The translations under genes were made by a program, and so were the position numbers. The notes beneath the pieces were generated by a model. That model ran no database searches, was not told where the DNA came from, and saw only the letters and a program-made list of their open reading frames with translations. A DNA stretch of 32,877 nt from Rhodococcus sp. (in: high G+C Gram-positive bacteria) (lineage in GTDB: Bacteria; Actinomycetota; Actinomycetes; Mycobacteriales; Mycobacteriaceae). This document shows positions 23,326 to 31,126 of the stretch, in pieces (the stretch's first letter is position 1; each line of letters starts with the position of its first letter). The stretch covers positions 1 to 32,877 of the forward strand of contig SEEV01000044.1 in assembly GCA_004211695.1 (NCBI GenBank), read 5' to 3'.

Positions 23326-24768
23326 TCAGGCCGAAGGGCTGAGGTAGACGGTCTTTTCGGATTGATAGAACTGCATCATCGAGTCCCCCGCCTGTTCCTT
23401 GTGGGTCTGTGTGCTCGATGACTTGTAACCGCCGAAGGGCGCGTTCATGCTCATGCCCGTGGTGGGCTGGTTGATCTTCACCAGACCCGATTCGGACCGG
23501 CCGGCGAACGCGAGGGCCCTTGTTACGTCGTTGGTGACGATTCCGGCACTGAGTCCGAATTCCGTGTCGTTCGCCAGCGCGACCGCCTCCTCGAAGCCGG
23601 ACGCCCGCAGGAAGACCAGCAGCGGGCCGAACACTTCTTCGGTGACCACGCGCATGTCCGGCCTGCCGCCGGCGAACACGGTCGGGACGGCGAAATAGCC
23701 GTTCCCCTCGTCGAGACTCACTCCACCACAGACCAGTTCGGCGCCTTCGTCGCGACCGATCTGCACGTACTCGAGGAACTTGGCGAGTTGCCCCGCACTC
23801 GCCAGCGCGCCCATGCCCACACCAGGGTCCGCGCCCGGGCCGACGCCGATCCCTTCGGCGAGCTCCACCACGCGGTCCAGCAACCGGTCGTGGATCTCGT
23901 CCACCGCGATCACCCGGCTGGTGCCCGTGCACGCCTGCCCGGACAACCCGAACGCGCCCTTGACGATCAGCGCCGCCGCCTTGTCCACGTCGGCGTCGTC
24001 GAGCACCACGACAGGGTTCTTCCCCCCCATCTCGAGCTGACTGCGGCGAGACGGTCCGACCGCCGCGTGGATAGCGCGACCCACCTCGGTGGAACCGGTG
24101 AACGTGACGGCATCGATGCGCTCGTCCGCCGCGACTGCCGCTCCGGCCCGCCCGGAACCCTGAACCAGGGCGATAACCCCGGCCGGAAGCCCACCTGCGA
24201 GCAACGCCTCGACGAGACGCTGACCCATCAGCGGTGTGAGTTCGGACGGCTTGAACACCACGACATTTCCCGCCGCGAGCGCAGGTCCGAGTTTGCGTGA
24301 GGGAATGTTGAGCGGAAAGTTCCACGGGGTGATCGCTCCGACGATGCCGACGGGTTCACGCAGGGTGATGACGAGTCCGTCACCCGGGGTGGGATAGGTG
24401 CTGCCGGTGGTGCGAAGCGCATCACCGGCGTAGAAGCGCAGGTTCATCGGGGTACGACCGACTTCCATGGTGGCCTCGGCGCGGGTCTTGCCCTCTTCTC
24501 GGACGAGTTCGTCGACGAGTTCGCCTGCCCGCGCCTCGAGGTGCGCGGCCGCGGCCTCGAGGATTGCGGCGCGGCGCTCGGGGGGTGTCGCTGCCCACTG
24601 CGGCGCCGCCTTGGCCAGCGCGCTCACGGCGGCATCCACGTCCGCTGCGGTCGAATCAGGGAACACACCGATCACGTCGTCGTGGTCGGCGGGGTTGCGT
24701 CGCTCGAACGTCGCCCCGGACGACGACGGGACCCACTGCCCGTCGACGAGATTGAGTCCTTCGATCAT
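23326..24768 (-). CDS. NAD(P)-dependent aldehyde dehydrogenase
   Basis: A 480-aa enzyme of the aldehyde dehydrogenase superfamily, full length. Catalytic residues are N150 (ITPWNFPLN), K173 (VFKPSELTP), E246 (LEMGGKNP) and the nucleophile C280 (GQACTGTSRV). Cofactor segment FTGSTEVGR is present. It would oxidise an aldehyde to an acid; the operon implies an aldehyde released from an imine or by oxidative cleavage. It resembles the semialdehyde and benzaldehyde-type branch, but substrate cannot be set by eye. The ATG at 24768 overlaps the ferredoxin reductase stop (ATGA). Confidence 0.95.
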   Translation of the reverse strand: MIEGLNLVDGQWVPSSSGATFERRNPADHDDVIGVFPDSTAADVDAAVSALAKAAPQWAATPPERRAAILEAAAAHLEARAGELVDELVREEGKTRAEATMEVGRTPMNLRFYAGDALRTTGSTYPTPGDGLVITLREPVGIVGAITPWNFPLNIPSRKLGPALAAGNVVVFKPSELTPLMGQRLVEALLAGGLPAGVIALVQGSGRAGAAVAADERIDAVTFTGSTEVGRAIHAAVGPSRRSQLEMGGKNPVVVLDDADVDKAAALIVKGAFGLSGQACTGTSRVIAVDEIHDRLLDRVVELAEGIGVGPGADPGVGMGALASAGQLAKFLEYVQIGRDEGAELVCGGVSLDEGNGYFAVPTVFAGGRPDMRVVTEEVFGPLLVFLRASGFEEAVALANDTEFGLSAGIVTNDVTRALAFAGRSESGLVKINQPTTGMSMNAPFGGYKSSSTQTHKEQAGDSMMQFYQSEKTVYLSPSA

Positions 24769-26006
24769 GACACCGTCACCAGTTCCTCGTCGTCTTCATC
24801 CATCAGGTCGAACAGGTCGACGTCCTCGTCCGCGAGCCGCGACGGCTCGATCGACCGTCCGATCAGTTCCCTTGCCGCACTGATCTCTTCACCGCGGTCG
24901 AGCGCGAAGGCGCCGCGCACCACCCCGCCGTCCAGGTAGAAGGCGGTGAACTCGCCGTTGTCGGCGCTGCCGCGGAACACCAGATCGGTGTAGCGGGCGG
25001 TGCCGGCGAACTGCAGGTTCTTACCGAACTGATCCGACCAGAACCAGTGGGCGGGGTCCACGACACCGACGCGTCCCAGCATCAGATTCGCGGTCGCCGC
25101 TCCCTGTTTGCTCGAGTTGTCGAAGTGTTCGACGCGCACGTGTCTTCCGGCCGCGTGGGAGAAACGTGCTGCCACGTCGCCGGCGGCGTACACGTGCGGA
25201 ACCGACGTCCGGCCCTGTGCGTCCACGAGAATTCCGCCGTCGACTGCCAGTCCGGAGGCCTGCGCGACCTCGACGTTGGGGACGATCCCGATTCCCACCA
25301 CCACGACGTCGGCCGGAACCACTTCTCCGCCTTCCAGTGTGATCAGTACGTCTTCTGGTCGCGTCGTCACGGTGTCGACTCGCACACCGCCGCGGACGCT
25401 GACTCCGTTGTCCCGCTGCAATCGAGTGCAGACCTCGCCCATCTCGGGTCCGAGGATACGAGCGAGCGGGACCGGGTCCGCTTCGAGAACCGTGACCTCC
25501 GCTCCCAGGGTTCGTGCGGTGGCGGCGATTTCGAGCCCGACGAATCCTCCGCCGATCAGCACCAGCCGCGCGCCGGGGCGGAGTTGGTCGGCCAGCCGCT
25601 CGGCGTCGTCGATCGTTCTCAGGTAGTGCACCCGTTCGGGCGCCGAACCGGTCACCGGCATCGTCCGCGGCCGCCCGCCCGTCGCGAAGAGCACGGCATC
25701 GGCCGAGATTCGCCGTCCGTCGGACAATTCCACCGCCCCGGTCTGCGAGTCGATCCGGGTCACTGCGGTTCCGGTGAGGAGTTCGACGTCCTGCTTCTCG
25801 CGCCATGCGTCGGGAAGGAGCATCAAGGATTCTAGGTCCTCCTGCCCGGCAAGGAATTCCTTGGACAGAGGTGGGCGCTGATACGGCGCATGCGGTTCGT
25901 CGCCGACGAGCAGAATCCTGCCGTCGAATCCTCGGCGCCGCAGGGTGCGTGCGGCAACGGCGGCGGTCTGGCCGGCACCGACGGTGACGATGGTGTTCAG
26001 CGTCAT
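24765..26006 (-). CDS. NAD(P)H-dependent ferredoxin reductase (FAD)
   Basis: A 413-aa class of reductase like BphA4/ThcD. The FAD site is at the start (TVGAGQTAAVAARTLRRRG). PYQRPPLSKEFL is the family signature. The NAD(P)H site is LVLIGGGFVGLEIAATARTL followed by an acidic EAD, which favours NADH. VYAAGDVAARF is the second FAD contact. The C-terminus has an unusually acidic tail (DEDVDLFDLMDEDDEE). It reduces the Rieske ferredoxin from NADH. The ATG at 26006 is 14 bp after the 48-aa gene. The in-frame ORF extending upstream is an overlap with other genes and is not used. Confidence 0.94.
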   Translation of the reverse strand: MTLNTIVTVGAGQTAAVAARTLRRRGFDGRILLVGDEPHAPYQRPPLSKEFLAGQEDLESLMLLPDAWREKQDVELLTGTAVTRIDSQTGAVELSDGRRISADAVLFATGGRPRTMPVTGSAPERVHYLRTIDDAERLADQLRPGARLVLIGGGFVGLEIAATARTLGAEVTVLEADPVPLARILGPEMGEVCTRLQRDNGVSVRGGVRVDTVTTRPEDVLITLEGGEVVPADVVVVGIGIVPNVEVAQASGLAVDGGILVDAQGRTSVPHVYAAGDVAARFSHAAGRHVRVEHFDNSSKQGAATANLMLGRVGVVDPAHWFWSDQFGKNLQFAGTARYTDLVFRGSADNGEFTAFYLDGGVVRGAFALDRGEEISAARELIGRSIEPSRLADEDVDLFDLMDEDDEELVTVS

Positions 26007-26020
26007 GGTGTCACTCGCTC

Positions 26021-26167
26021 TCAGTCGACTTCGGCGGGCGAGGCCGCGGTCTCGGCGTAATCGGGGCTGCGGGTGAGATCCACGTAGACGACGTCGTCCT
26101 CGACCTTCACCGCGTAGGTCGGCTGGCACAGGTCCTGGTCTTCCTCGTAGCCGGTGTCGAGGTCCAT
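26021..26167 (-). CDS. 48-aa acidic protein resembling the C-terminal end of a Rieske ferredoxin
   Basis: A 48-residue protein with ATG 26167 and a good AGGAGAG ribosome site. It is acidic and has one Cys. The core, PTYAVKVEDDVVYVDL, looks like the last beta strands of Rieske/NirD-type ferredoxins (compare TYPVEERDGEIYVGI in this operon's Rieske protein), and DLDTG matches the preceding DLETG. The cluster-binding half is absent. It may be a shrunken relic, or a small partner that adds a strand to the oxidase or ferredoxin. It sits directly between the oxidase gene and the ferredoxin reductase gene. Confidence 0.75.
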   Translation of the reverse strand: MDLDTGYEEDQDLCQPTYAVKVEDDVVYVDLTRSPDYAETAASPAEVD

Positions 26168-26200
26168 CGTTCTCTCCTGTCGGGCGAGATGCCTGCGCCT

Positions 26201-26228
26201 GGAGGGGCCCGATCGTCCGGGCCCCTCC
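26201..26228 (-). terminator. Perfect 11-bp hairpin between the oxidase and the 48-aa gene
   Basis: GGAGGGGCCCG (26201-26211) and CGGGCCCCTCC (26218-26228) pair perfectly across a 6-base loop, 10 bp after the oxidase stop. No T tract follows. As it lies inside an apparent operon, it may be a partial terminator or a stabilising 3' end that raises oxidase mRNA above the downstream genes. Confidence 0.7.
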
Positions 26229-26238
26229 ATTCGCACGG

Positions 26239-26958
26239 TCAGGCGGTCGCGAGCTCGAGGTCGGGTGCCACGTAGGTGTCGTAGAGCCCCTTCGTGTACG
26301 AGAAGCGCATCTCGGCTCCCCACTGCACGAGCTGCAGGCAGCGCTGCTGCAGCTGCGGCGTGTCCGCATGGTCGAGCACGATCTGGTATCCGCGCTCACC
26401 GTGCACGACGTCGGACGTGATGTGCAGGTCGAAGAACTCGATCTCGTCCTCGGTGAACCCGTACACCTCACGCAGCGGGATGATCTGCTTCTTGTAGATG
26501 CTCGGAACCTGCGATTCGAGTCCGACGACGAGCGCCGCGGTGGCGACGACGAAGTGCTCGCGCTGCGACACCGCGTAGCACCAGGACTGCAGACCGCGGG
26601 TGATCGCGCTCATGTTCGAGGGATCCTCGACGCGCTCCTTCGTGGTGCCGCACGCCTCGGCGAACTTGATGAGGAGGTCGGTGTGCCGGATGTCGGCCAG
26701 CTCCTCCTCGTACATGTTCTGGAGGGTGAAATCCTTTGCATTGGTGAAGGTGTCGGGAGTGTTCGAGTAGATGTTCGCCAGGTAGTCGGCGAAGGGGCCG
26801 ACGTAGTGGTAGTGGTTCTCCGCCCAGCGTGCGAAGTGGTGCTTCTCGAGCTTGCCCTCGGCCCACGCCTTGCTGAACGACGCGTTCTTCGCCTCGCGGC
26901 CCTTGATGGCGTTCTCCAGGGCTGTGCGGAATTCGTCCCGGCCTAGAAGTTCGGTCAT
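26239..26958 (-). CDS. CADD-like heme-oxygenase-fold di-metal oxidase (HDO family)
   Basis: A 239-aa all-helical protein of the TenA/PqqC/CADD superfamily. The metal ligands of Chlamydia CADD (E81, H88, E142, H174, D178, H181) are matched in order and spacing by E85, H92 (EEELADIRH), E148 (VGLESQ), H179, D183 and H186 (DLHITSDVVHGE). So a di-iron or Fe/Mn oxygen-activating centre is likely, unlike TenA or PqqC, which lack this set. Family members do N-oxygenation, oxidative C-C or C-N cleavage, desaturation or pABA formation. The nearby Rieske ferredoxin and reductase could supply its electrons. The ATG at 26958 has GAGG upstream. The gene is preceded by the GlcG-like gene (152 bp gap) and followed by a strong hairpin. 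Substrate unknown. Confidence 0.88.
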   Translation of the reverse strand: MTELLGRDEFRTALENAIKGREAKNASFSKAWAEGKLEKHHFARWAENHYHYVGPFADYLANIYSNTPDTFTNAKDFTLQNMYEEELADIRHTDLLIKFAEACGTTKERVEDPSNMSAITRGLQSWCYAVSQREHFVVATAALVVGLESQVPSIYKKQIIPLREVYGFTEDEIEFFDLHITSDVVHGERGYQIVLDHADTPQLQQRCLQLVQWGAEMRFSYTKGLYDTYVAPDLELATA

Positions 26959-27079
26959 GATGTGCCTCGTCTTCCTCGAGAATGGGAATGGATGGGGATG
27001 CTCCGACTGGAGTGAATTCGACGGTATCGACTCGCGGTCGACGCGACCACGTTCGAAATGACTGTGTTCCAACGGTTTC

Positions 27080-27102
27080 GATGTGCACAGTGTCGGCACA
27101 TC
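27080..27102 (-). other. Inverted repeat GATGTGC-N9-GCACATC after the GlcG-like gene
   Basis: Perfect 7-bp arms lie 8 bp beyond the GlcG-like stop in the 152-bp gap before the oxidase gene. It could be a weak terminator or processing hairpin, or an operator for a separate oxidase promoter. The remainder of the gap shows nothing else recognisable. Confidence 0.45.
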
Positions 27103-27110
27103 GCGGGCGA

Positions 27111-27557
27111 TCAGCTGCGCACTACGGTGAGTGCGTCGAACTCGGCCAGCATTGCCGCTCCGACCGCCTTGTCCTGCTTGCCGTTTCCGCCACTGATACC
27201 CATGCCCCCGACGATCTGGCCGTCGAAGACGAGGGGAAACCCGCCCACGAAGACCGCGAATTTGCCCGGCAGCATCTGGCTGATCCCGAAGGCTTCGTTC
27301 CCGGGCAGCGCGGGTCCGTCGGGCGCCTCGTTGAACAGGTGGGTGGCCCGCTCGTGGCCGGCCGCGGTGAACGCCTTGGCGATCGCGATGTCGACGCCGG
27401 TGAGGCGCGCTCCCGGCAGTCGGTGCAGGGCCAGCACGTTGCCGCCGTCGTCGCAGACACACAGGGTCTGCTTGACGCCGATTTCCTCGGCCTTCGCGCG
27501 TCCCGCGGCGAGCAGTGGGAGCGCGTCGTCGAGGGTGATTCGGTGAACCTGATGCAT
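27111..27557 (-). CDS. GlcG/HbpS-family protein
   Basis: A 148-aa protein of the GlcG/HbpS (DUF336) family. The family segments are CVCDDGGNVLALHRLPGA, IAIAKAFTAAGHERAT, PGKFAVFVGGFPLVFDGQIV and the terminal GGMGISGGNGKQD. HbpS in Streptomyces is an extracellular heme-binding sensor, but this copy has no signal peptide, like the many short GlcG proteins found in catabolic operons, whose role is unresolved. The ATG at 27557 has GGAGAAG upstream. It is the first gene of the minus-strand operon and is divergent from the PucR-type regulator. Confidence 0.93.
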   Translation of the reverse strand: MHQVHRITLDDALPLLAAGRAKAEEIGVKQTLCVCDDGGNVLALHRLPGARLTGVDIAIAKAFTAAGHERATHLFNEAPDGPALPGNEAFGISQMLPGKFAVFVGGFPLVFDGQIVGGMGISGGNGKQDKAVGAAMLAEFDALTVVRS

Positions 27558-27625
27558 TGTCTTCTCCGTTGCGTTGCGGGAGGAAGTGATGCACCGATTT
27601 CTATCACCGGCATCGCCGGCGGAAC

Positions 27626-27638
27626 ATAGTCACACTAT
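27626..27638. promoter_or_regulatory. Palindrome ATAGT-CAC-ACTAT in the divergent promoter region
   Basis: This perfect 5-3-5 inverted repeat lies in the 178-bp, relatively A/T-rich gap between the operon (start 27557) and the PucR-type gene (start 27736). CATAGTGCATA nearby (27665-27675) repeats part of it. It is a candidate binding site for the PucR- or GntR-type regulator. Precise -35/-10 elements are not clear to me. Confidence 0.45.
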
Positions 27639-27735
27639 CCGAAAAAATCTCCAAAACCAGGGCATAGTGCATAGGCAATGCAGCCGAGCGCTCCGCCATA
27701 CTGCACTTTCGACGTCACCCGAGGAGGGGCTCGTA

Positions 27736-29427
27736 GTGGAAGACACCACGACACCGAACGCGGAGGACGAACGATTGTCGTTACGCGGCCTGCTGGAAGA
27801 ACCCCTGCTCGCGTCGGCGCGCCTGCTGTCGGGCACGGATGCCCTGACCGGACCGGTGACGTGGTGCCTGCCGTGGGGCGAGGTGATGAGCCGCCCCGAC
27901 TCCCTCACCGAGGTCGCCGTGTACACCCGGCCCGAAACCCTGTCCGCGCACGGACGTGAACTCGAGTCGCTGGTGGCGCGGGGTGCCGGAGTTCTCCTCG
28001 TCGACGGGTCGGCTCCCGCGGGCACGGTCTGGCCGACCGGACTCACCGTGGTGGAACTGGGCTTTCCGGTCGGTTTCACCGCTCTCAACCGGCTCCTCGC
28101 CGAGCGCGCGCTCACCCAGGAAGCGCACGTGATGCGGTACGCACTCACCGTCCATCAGTCGCTCGCCGGGCTACTGCACCGGGGCGCGGGTCTGCCGATG
28201 CTGATTCGCGAGGTCGCGGCTCTGACCTCGGATGTCGCCGTCGCCCTGGACGTGCGGGGACGGCTTCTCGCCCACGCCGGTCTACCGGACGCCGAGGCGG
28301 CGGGAACGGTTGCGCTGCTGGACGCCCTCGCGGACGCCCTGCCGCGGCTCGAGGAATCACCACCGGCACGGATGCACAACGTTCACGTGATCCGCCTGGA
28401 ATCTCCGGACGGACTGTTCGCACCCACGACCGCGGTCGCCGGGGCCATGCAACTGGCGGGCCGGTACGAGGGCTGGGTGGTGGTCGTCGTGTCCGGGGCG
28501 AATCCACGCCGGCACGACATCGCGCAGCACCGGGTGGTCGTCGAGCAGGCGGGGACGATCATCGGAACCGAGATGCTCCGGCAGCGCAGCGTGGACGAGG
28601 CCGAGGAGCGGGCGCGCGGCGATTTCGTGCAGGCCCTGGTGCACGGCAACTTCGCCAACGACCACGATCTGCGCACACGGGCCGCTCTGCACGAGATCGA
28701 TCTGGACCTGCACTACATCGTCTTCGTCGCGCCCGGTCTCGTCGACCGGGCGGCGGGACGGCCCGGCGCGAGCATGGTGCGGCTCGCGCGGTACGCCGCC
28801 GGTGTGTTGCCCCGACCTGACGTCCGTTCGCACGTCACCGTCATCGGAGACGTGCTCGTGGTGATCCGCTCCCTGAGTTCCGCCGACGCCCCGGCGGTCG
28901 AATCGGAAATCAGCGAGTACGCGCACGCCATGTCGCTCGATCTGGAAACCCGGTTGGGTCAGCGGATTCCGGTGGCCCACGGCCGTCCCGCGGCAGGTGC
29001 GCGCGATATCGGGGAGAGTTACCGCGAGGCCCGCATCACCCTGGGCATCGCCCAGCGGCTCGGGTTGTCCGGTTCGGTGGCCTACAACGACCTGCGCGGA
29101 TTCAGTGTGCTCGCCCGCGCGACCGACACCGACGAGAGTCGACGGCTCATCCGCGACGTCCTCGGTCCCCTCCGGGCGTCGGGTTCGCACGCCGACACCG
29201 AGGAGTTGCTCTTCGCCTATCTCGAAGAGGGCGGCAACATCAATGCGGCCGCGCGGCGCCTGCGGATTCACCGGAACACCATGATCGCCAAGCTCGATCG
29301 CACGTCACGGCTCATCGGCATGGACATCCGGGAACCCGAGAACCAGTTCACCCTGTGGCTGGCACTGCGGCTCGATCTACTGTCGCAGGTGCAGGACACC
29401 GTCAACCACGAGATCGTGACCCGATAG
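27736..29427 (+). CDS. PucR-family transcriptional regulator (CdaR-like)
   Basis: A 563-aa regulator. The N-terminal PucR-type sensor region covers about 1-140 (LLEEPLLASARLLSGTDALT, then VAVYTRPETLSAHG). A middle GAF/GGDEF-like region follows. The C-terminal PucR helix-turn-helix reads TEELLFAYLEEGGNINAAAR then RLRIHRNTMIAKLDR, and ends FTLWLALRLDLL. The GTG at 27736 is preceded by GAGGAGG; the ORF extends further upstream, but that part lies in the promoter region. PucR/CdaR regulators usually activate adjacent catabolic operons (purine, allantoin, glycerate, amines) in response to substrate. Divergent position makes it the probable activator of the oxidase operon. Confidence 0.92.
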   Translation: MEDTTTPNAEDERLSLRGLLEEPLLASARLLSGTDALTGPVTWCLPWGEVMSRPDSLTEVAVYTRPETLSAHGRELESLVARGAGVLLVDGSAPAGTVWPTGLTVVELGFPVGFTALNRLLAERALTQEAHVMRYALTVHQSLAGLLHRGAGLPMLIREVAALTSDVAVALDVRGRLLAHAGLPDAEAAGTVALLDALADALPRLEESPPARMHNVHVIRLESPDGLFAPTTAVAGAMQLAGRYEGWVVVVVSGANPRRHDIAQHRVVVEQAGTIIGTEMLRQRSVDEAEERARGDFVQALVHGNFANDHDLRTRAALHEIDLDLHYIVFVAPGLVDRAAGRPGASMVRLARYAAGVLPRPDVRSHVTVIGDVLVVIRSLSSADAPAVESEISEYAHAMSLDLETRLGQRIPVAHGRPAAGARDIGESYREARITLGIAQRLGLSGSVAYNDLRGFSVLARATDTDESRRLIRDVLGPLRASGSHADTEELLFAYLEEGGNINAAARRLRIHRNTMIAKLDRTSRLIGMDIREPENQFTLWLALRLDLLSQVQDTVNHEIVTR

Positions 29428-29430
29428 CTC

Positions 29431-30813
29431 TCAGGCGGCCACCGGGTCTTCACCGACGAATGTCCCGGCCAATCCGGCCAGCGCGACGACGGCAGCCACC
29501 GCGAACAGCAGTCCGTACGGATCGGCCGCCAGGTGCGCCGCCACGCCCACCCAGGCGGCGCCGACGGCCGAGCCGCCGAACCGGATCAGGTTGAACAGTC
29601 CCAGACCCGTTCCCACCGCCCCCGCGGGCGATCGAGTCGAACCGGCCGCCGCGGGCGTCTGGACCATCCCGATTCCCACTCCGGCCACCACGAGCACCGC
29701 GCCGACGGCGAACGGATTCCGGGCGCCGTAGGACAGCGTGATCGCCAGTGCCACTTGACTACCGATCAGGACGGCAAGACCGGAACGCATCACCACACGG
29801 GCCCCGATCCTGTCGACGAGACGCCCGACGACGGGCGCCACGCAGGTCATGACGACCGGCAGCACGAACAGCATCAACCCGGCCTGCGTCGTCGAACTGC
29901 CTGAGCCGGTCAGGTAGAGCGGCAGCGCCAGCAGTACCGCTCCGAGAGCGAACATCTGGGTGAACGCGGCGAGCGCACTCCGCAGGAACCTCGACTCGAT
30001 CACGAGGTCGATGGGCACGAAGGGATTCGAAGTCCGCCGGCAATGGAGGACGAACCCGGCCGTGACGACGACACCGCCGCCGAGCGTGGCGACTCTGGCC
30101 CACACCGGAATCTGGTCCTGCGAGACGGTGGTGATGCCGAGAATCAGCAGCACCGCCCCGAGCGTGATGGCCGACGCCCCGATCACGTCGAGTCGCATCT
30201 TCTTGCCGGGGTACCGCGGGATGTAGCGGAGTGTCGCGGCAAATCCGATCAGGGCCACCGGGACGAGTGGCACGAACGCCCACCGCCAGCCCCACCAGTC
30301 GCTGACGATTCCGCCCATGGACGGCCCCACTGCCTGACCGATCCCGTTCACCGCCGCCCAGGCGCCGACGGCGCGCGCCCGTCGCGCAGGCCCGAACAGC
30401 CACGCGATCAGTCCCATGACGGCCGGCGCGAACGCGGCCGCGGCGATTCCCCCGAGCGACCGCCAGAGCACGAGCACCGGCAGCGACGGCGCGAGTGCCG
30501 CGCCGAGCGAACAGACCGCGGTGCCGAGCAACGCCGCGCAGTAGACGCGCCGGCGACCGAACCGATCACCGATCCAGCCGGCCAGCGGCATCGTCGCCGC
30601 GAAGGTCAGGAGAAATCCGACGACGACGAGGATCCCGCTCCCGAGGCCGGCGTCGAAGTCCGTGAGGATCGCGTTCAACGGGACGTTGACGATGTTGTTG
30701 CTCACGGTGCCGACGAAGGTTCCGGCCAGCAGCGCCGCCAGCGCGGGCGACGTGCCGGGTCCGCGTTCTTCACCGGTTGGTGCAATCCGAGCCTGACCGA
30801 TCGCCGTGTTCAT
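29431..30813 (-). CDS. MFS exporter (EmrB/DHA2-like), probably iron-regulated
   Basis: A 460-aa major facilitator with about 14 predicted TM helices. Motif A is GWIGDRFGRRRVYCAAL. Antiporter motif-C-like AAVNGIGQAVGPSMGG is in TM5, followed by GWRWAFVPLVPVAL. The C-terminal half has PVVGRLVDRIGARVVM. The ATG at 30813 has only a weak ribosome site. A DtxR/IdeR-type iron box lies about 80-100 bp upstream, so expression should rise when iron is scarce. Such control suits a siderophore exporter, although no siderophore synthesis gene is in the window. Its stop is 3 bp from the convergent PucR-type gene's stop. Confidence 0.9.
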   Translation of the reverse strand: MNTAIGQARIAPTGEERGPGTSPALAALLAGTFVGTVSNNIVNVPLNAILTDFDAGLGSGILVVVGFLLTFAATMPLAGWIGDRFGRRRVYCAALLGTAVCSLGAALAPSLPVLVLWRSLGGIAAAAFAPAVMGLIAWLFGPARRARAVGAWAAVNGIGQAVGPSMGGIVSDWWGWRWAFVPLVPVALIGFAATLRYIPRYPGKKMRLDVIGASAITLGAVLLILGITTVSQDQIPVWARVATLGGGVVVTAGFVLHCRRTSNPFVPIDLVIESRFLRSALAAFTQMFALGAVLLALPLYLTGSGSSTTQAGLMLFVLPVVMTCVAPVVGRLVDRIGARVVMRSGLAVLIGSQVALAITLSYGARNPFAVGAVLVVAGVGIGMVQTPAAAGSTRSPAGAVGTGLGLFNLIRFGGSAVGAAWVGVAAHLAADPYGLLFAVAAVVALAGLAGTFVGEDPVAA

Positions 30814-30893
30814 AGAGTCCGCTTTCGTCCGAGAATTCGTGTTCCGGCGATGCCAGTTCCCGCCGCGAACCTATGCCGCACCCGCCAAATTAC

Positions 30894-30912
30894 TTTGGTT
30901 AGGCAAACCTGA
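30894..30912 (-). promoter_or_regulatory. DtxR/IdeR iron box
   Basis: TTTGGTTAGGCAAACCTGA matches the consensus TTAGGTTAGGCTAACCTAA at 16 of 19 positions, with the core GGTTAGGC and AACCT intact. Iron-loaded DtxR/IdeR binds such boxes to repress iron-acquisition genes. It is 81 bp from the MFS start and 215 bp from the permease start, so the MFS gene is the more likely target. Confidence 0.8.
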
Positions 30913-31084
30913 TTATGAACGCAAGATTCCGAGAAATGACTTCCGTCGAGCATTCCTTTACTTGTGCGTGACAACAAGCAATCCTGGCGAAAAATGCCGG
31001 GCACAATGCACAAATACGCTGGTTATCGATGTGCACTCTGGACGTTGACCCTGGAAAATGCCCCGCGCACTATCACTGCACTGT

Positions 31085-31101
31085 GACTAGTGCCACTAGT
31101 C
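31085..31101 (+). promoter_or_regulatory. Palindrome GACTAGT-GCC-ACTAGTC, candidate operator
   Basis: A perfect 7-3-7 inverted repeat lies just upstream of a possible -10 element (TACCTAT, about 31104-31110) and 26 bp before the permease GTG. CTAG is rare in many bacterial genomes, so two copies in one dyad stand out. It probably binds a dimeric repressor encoded elsewhere. Confidence 0.6.
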
Positions 31102-31126
31102 TGTACCTATTTCGAAGGGGCGCACC

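Larger units (their letters stand above)
30814..31126. other. 313-bp A/T-richer divergent intergenic region
   Basis: It is markedly richer in A and T than its surroundings. It holds the iron box (30894-30912), short inverted repeats CTTGT-N8-ACAAG (30961-30978) and CCTGGC-N7-GCCGGG (30983-31001), and the GACTAGT palindrome (31085-31101). No convincing gene is visible. It separates the MFS exporter from the permease gene and must carry both promoters. Confidence 0.8.

Noticed and set aside
26007-26471. Long N-terminal extension of the ferredoxin reductase frame
   Set aside because: It overlaps the 48-aa gene and the oxidase gene and lacks any family similarity. ATG 26006 begins exactly at the FAD-binding strand.
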